Origin: Luteibacter sp. OK325
GTDB lineage: Bacteria; Pseudomonadota; Gammaproteobacteria; Xanthomonadales; Rhodanobacteraceae
Assembly (NCBI RefSeq): GCF_003050935.1
Contig: NZ_QAOX01000005.1
Coordinates: 1 to 64,000, forward strand
Length of the DNA stretch: 64,000 bases
Direction of reading: 5' to 3'
In this document: positions 63,744 through 64,000 of the stretch, in pieces
Layout of the letters: every line of letters starts with the position of its first letter
Position numbering within the stretch: position 1 is the stretch's first letter
Notes under the pieces: model-generated
What the model was told of the DNA's origin: nothing
What the model saw: the letters and a program-made list of their open reading frames with translations, nothing else
The model's database searches: none
Program-made: the position numbers and the translations under genes

Positions 63744-64000
63744 ATGAAGACATCATTTCTCTCCCGATTCGCGGTCGCGCCGCTGCCCGTACCGTCCGGC
63801 TGGTACGCCGTGCCTCTGCGGTTAATGGTCGGCCTTGGCTTCATGCAGCACGGGTATGCGAAGCTCGCTCGCGGGCCAGACGCCTTCATAGCGATTCTGC
63901 ATGCGATGGGACTGCCCTTCGCGGACCTTCTGGGGTGGGCCACGATAGCGATCGAGGTCGTGGGTGGCCTGTTGATCGTGTTGGGCGCCTTCGTTCCCCT
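63744..64000 (+). CDS. DoxX-family membrane protein, partial
   Basis: The first 85 codons, open to the window end. RLMVGLGFMQHGYAKLARGP is the DoxX signature, and hydrophobic stretches (LLGWATIAIEVVGGLLIVLG) are membrane segments. These small membrane proteins accompany redox or sulfur enzymes; here it begins 149 bases from the divergent sulfatase start. The C-terminus is outside the window. Confidence 0.85.
   Translation, partial: MKTSFLSRFAVAPLPVPSGWYAVPLRLMVGLGFMQHGYAKLARGPDAFIAILHAMGLPFADLLGWATIAIEVVGGLLIVLGAFVP

Noticed and set aside
1-64000. CRISPR array
   Set aside because: No regularly spaced short direct repeats are seen; the only repeats are REP-like pairs and the cluster at 13.5-14.6 kb.

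Overview
The window is GC-rich bacterial chromosome with dense genes, short gaps and many ATGA/GTGA overlaps. Gene content and order point to a gammaproteobacterium of the order Lysobacterales (Xanthomonadales), most likely Rhodanobacteraceae (Luteibacter/Dyella type). Supporting points are the radC/coaBC/dut/algC-like block, the divergent speA/speE pair, and REP-like palindromes with GTGGGAGCC ends. The genus is an inference, not a sequence match.

Left half (1-35.5 kb), mostly housekeeping. The left edge has two promoter-like sites pointing out of the window, probably those of an rRNA operon, because anmK-M23 peptidase-tyrS-rrn is a known order in Pseudomonas. tyrS, a cell-wall endopeptidase, anmK, an orphan ribbon-helix-helix protein, an AmpG-type permease and exonuclease III follow, so peptidoglycan cutting and recycling genes sit together. 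Then come a GNAT enzyme, pyrE, a DUF4124 protein, a membrane-anchored phosphomannomutase, dut, coaBC and radC. A 1.4 kb non-coding stretch (13.5-14.9 kb) carries three copies of a small element with inverted-repeat ends and a candidate small RNA. argS, a SPOR protein, a hydroxyacid dehydrogenase, speA and speE (polyamines), a ParA-like ATPase, sixA, a YceI protein, a lipoprotein phospholipase D, a TonB-like protein, a FadI-type thiolase, a large PAS-GGDEF-EAL protein and ntrBC complete this half.

Middle (35.5-40.4 kb). Directly upstream of ntrB lies an orphan 3' end of ssrA (tmRNA), a classic integration site. It is followed by a short, less GC-rich islet with a membrane-anchored hypothetical, a PLD-like nuclease candidate and an acidic hypothetical. 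No integrase is visible, so it looks like a remnant. A secreted hypothetical, a RIO-type kinase and a RidA protein follow.

Right half (40.4-64 kb), accessory. It holds small metabolic enzymes with their own divergent regulators: two AraC-type and two TetR-type regulators next to hydrolases, an azoreductase, a short-chain dehydrogenase and a flavin monooxygenase. It also has two FtsX-like permeases without an ATPase, a beta-lactamase-fold hydrolase, a MetA-type outer-membrane protein, two large arylsulfatases and a DoxX gene cut by the window end. There are signs of decay: a short sulfatase remnant, a gene with an internal deletion, and a YCII-type gene with an in-frame deletion. Palindromic operators are visible in both TetR intergenic regions. 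I see no CRISPR array, complete tRNA or rRNA gene, or intact mobile element.
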